NCBI GenBank assembly: GCA_046049675.1
Contig: JBJORA010000101.1
Location: 1 to 5,262 of the forward strand
Length of the DNA stretch: 5,262 nucleotides
Direction: 5' to 3'
Origin: CAIXQW01 sp046049675
GTDB lineage: Bacteria > Bacteroidota > Bacteroidia > Chitinophagales > Chitinophagaceae
Part shown: in pieces, positions 5,097-5,262 of the stretch
Layout of the letters: every line of letters starts with the position of its first letter
Numbering within the stretch: position 1 is the first letter of the stretch
The notes under the pieces: model-generated
What the model saw: the letters and a program-made list of their open reading frames with translations, nothing else
Database searches by the model: none
Told to the model about the DNA's origin: nothing
Translations under genes and position numbers: made by a program

Positions 5097-5164
5097 CGAC
5101 CTCTTTGAGGTCGGGGTGGCTATTTCGCGTAATCTTTCTACAAACATTAGACCTCTTTGAGGTC
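5097..5164 (-). repeat. Right half-module of the hairpin element, inverted
   Basis: CGACCTC-TTT-GAGGTCG (5097-5113) and GACCTC-TTT-GAGGTC (5150-5164) are perfect 7-bp and 6-bp stems with TTT loops. They share a 15-base identical core. Read on the minus strand, the order is hairpin, ATGTTTGTAG, ATAGCCAC, hairpin, the same as in the left half-module. The linker carries about 13 extra bases between the two conserved words and lacks about 12 before the inner hairpin. Confidence 0.75.
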
Positions 5165-5170
5165 AAGGAA

Positions 5171-5207
5171 TAGTAATTTATTTTCAAAAGCGAATTACTA
5201 CCGCTTT
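5171..5207. repeat. Two mutually exclusive inverted repeats
   Basis: TAGTAATT (5171-5178) pairs perfectly with AATTACTA (5193-5200). AAAGCG (5187-5192) pairs with CGCTTT (5202-5207). The two stems overlap in space and cannot form together. Nothing else supportable is seen from 5208 to the window end. Their role is unknown and chance pairing is possible in this AT-rich DNA. Confidence 0.35.
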
Positions 5208-5262
5208 GCTACTTGCGCTTGAGTAAACGGCTATTTGATTTTATCTAAGCTGACCTATAATT

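Larger units (their letters stand above)
4964..5164. repeat. Symmetric REP/BIME-like element of two inverted two-hairpin modules
   Basis: Four short hairpins are arranged mirror-like around about 5064-5066. The outer pair is 4964-4980 and 5150-5164. The inner pair is 5015-5032 and 5097-5113. The linkers share ATGTTTGTAG (4982-4991, and reverse-complemented at 5138-5147) and ATAGCCAC (4993-5000, and reverse-complemented at 5116-5123). Linker lengths are 34 and 36 bases. The minus-strand frames here are shadows of this structure. Such hairpin pairs in Bacteroidota intergenic regions resemble REP elements moved by RAYT (Y1-type) transposases. No such gene is in the window. Confidence 0.75.

Noticed and set aside
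4964..5164. CRISPR array
   Set aside because: The units are palindromic hairpins with similar linkers and occur in opposite orientations. There are no identical direct repeats with unique spacers.
5002..5187. Minus-strand 61-aa open frame
   Set aside because: It lies almost entirely within the inverted hairpin modules. Its sequence, with repeated H-L-R and D-L-K-type words, comes from the palindromes.
1..5262. Window ends as a circular junction (AATTACTA at the start, also at 5193-5200)
   Set aside because: The shared word is only 8 bases, AT-rich, and lies inside a coding frame at the left end. There is no real terminal overlap.

Overview
The window reads as AT-rich Bacteroidota DNA, probably from a Chitinophagales-like or related environmental lineage. 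The evidence is several lipoproteins with Bacteroidota-style lipoboxes, weak or absent Shine-Dalgarno sequences, TAnnTTTG-like -7 boxes, and a RelE/antitoxin family I recognise from this phylum. The phylum call rests on recognition, not on a search.

Left part (1-2916, all + strand): the window opens inside the C-terminal end of what looks like an RHS/YD-repeat polymorphic toxin. It carries a His-His-Trp and Trp-Asn-Leu-Met-Pro-Met type tail. The next gene overlaps it by ATGA and is the natural candidate for its immunity protein. Then come two small single-pass membrane proteins, a lipoprotein, and a three-pass membrane protein with a DUF3592-like core. Two diverged copies of a ~65-bp repeat separate these cassettes. 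This resembles the accessory tail of a polymorphic-toxin locus, where orphan immunity or cargo cassettes accumulate behind the active pair.

Middle (2975-3270, - strand): a complete 68-aa type II antitoxin is followed, with a one-base stop/start overlap, by a 29-codon frame. That frame matches only the extreme C-terminus of a RelE-type toxin. The toxin body appears to have been deleted, leaving an orphan antitoxin. A 310-bp gene-free stretch follows, with a C8 tract and a 10-bp palindrome just upstream of a candidate promoter.

Right part (3581-4918, + strand): two separately promoted lipoprotein genes (148 and 235 aa), both likely exported and lipid-anchored, function unknown.

Right end (4919-5262): no gene. 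It holds a bilaterally symmetric, REP/BIME-like element of about 200 bp. Two half-modules lie in opposite orientation around a centre near 5065. Each has two short perfect or near-perfect hairpins with 3-nt loops joined by a 34-36-nt linker, and the linkers share ATGTTTGTAG and ATAGCCAC. A fifth small hairpin sits on the symmetry axis. This is the strongest non-coding signal in the window.
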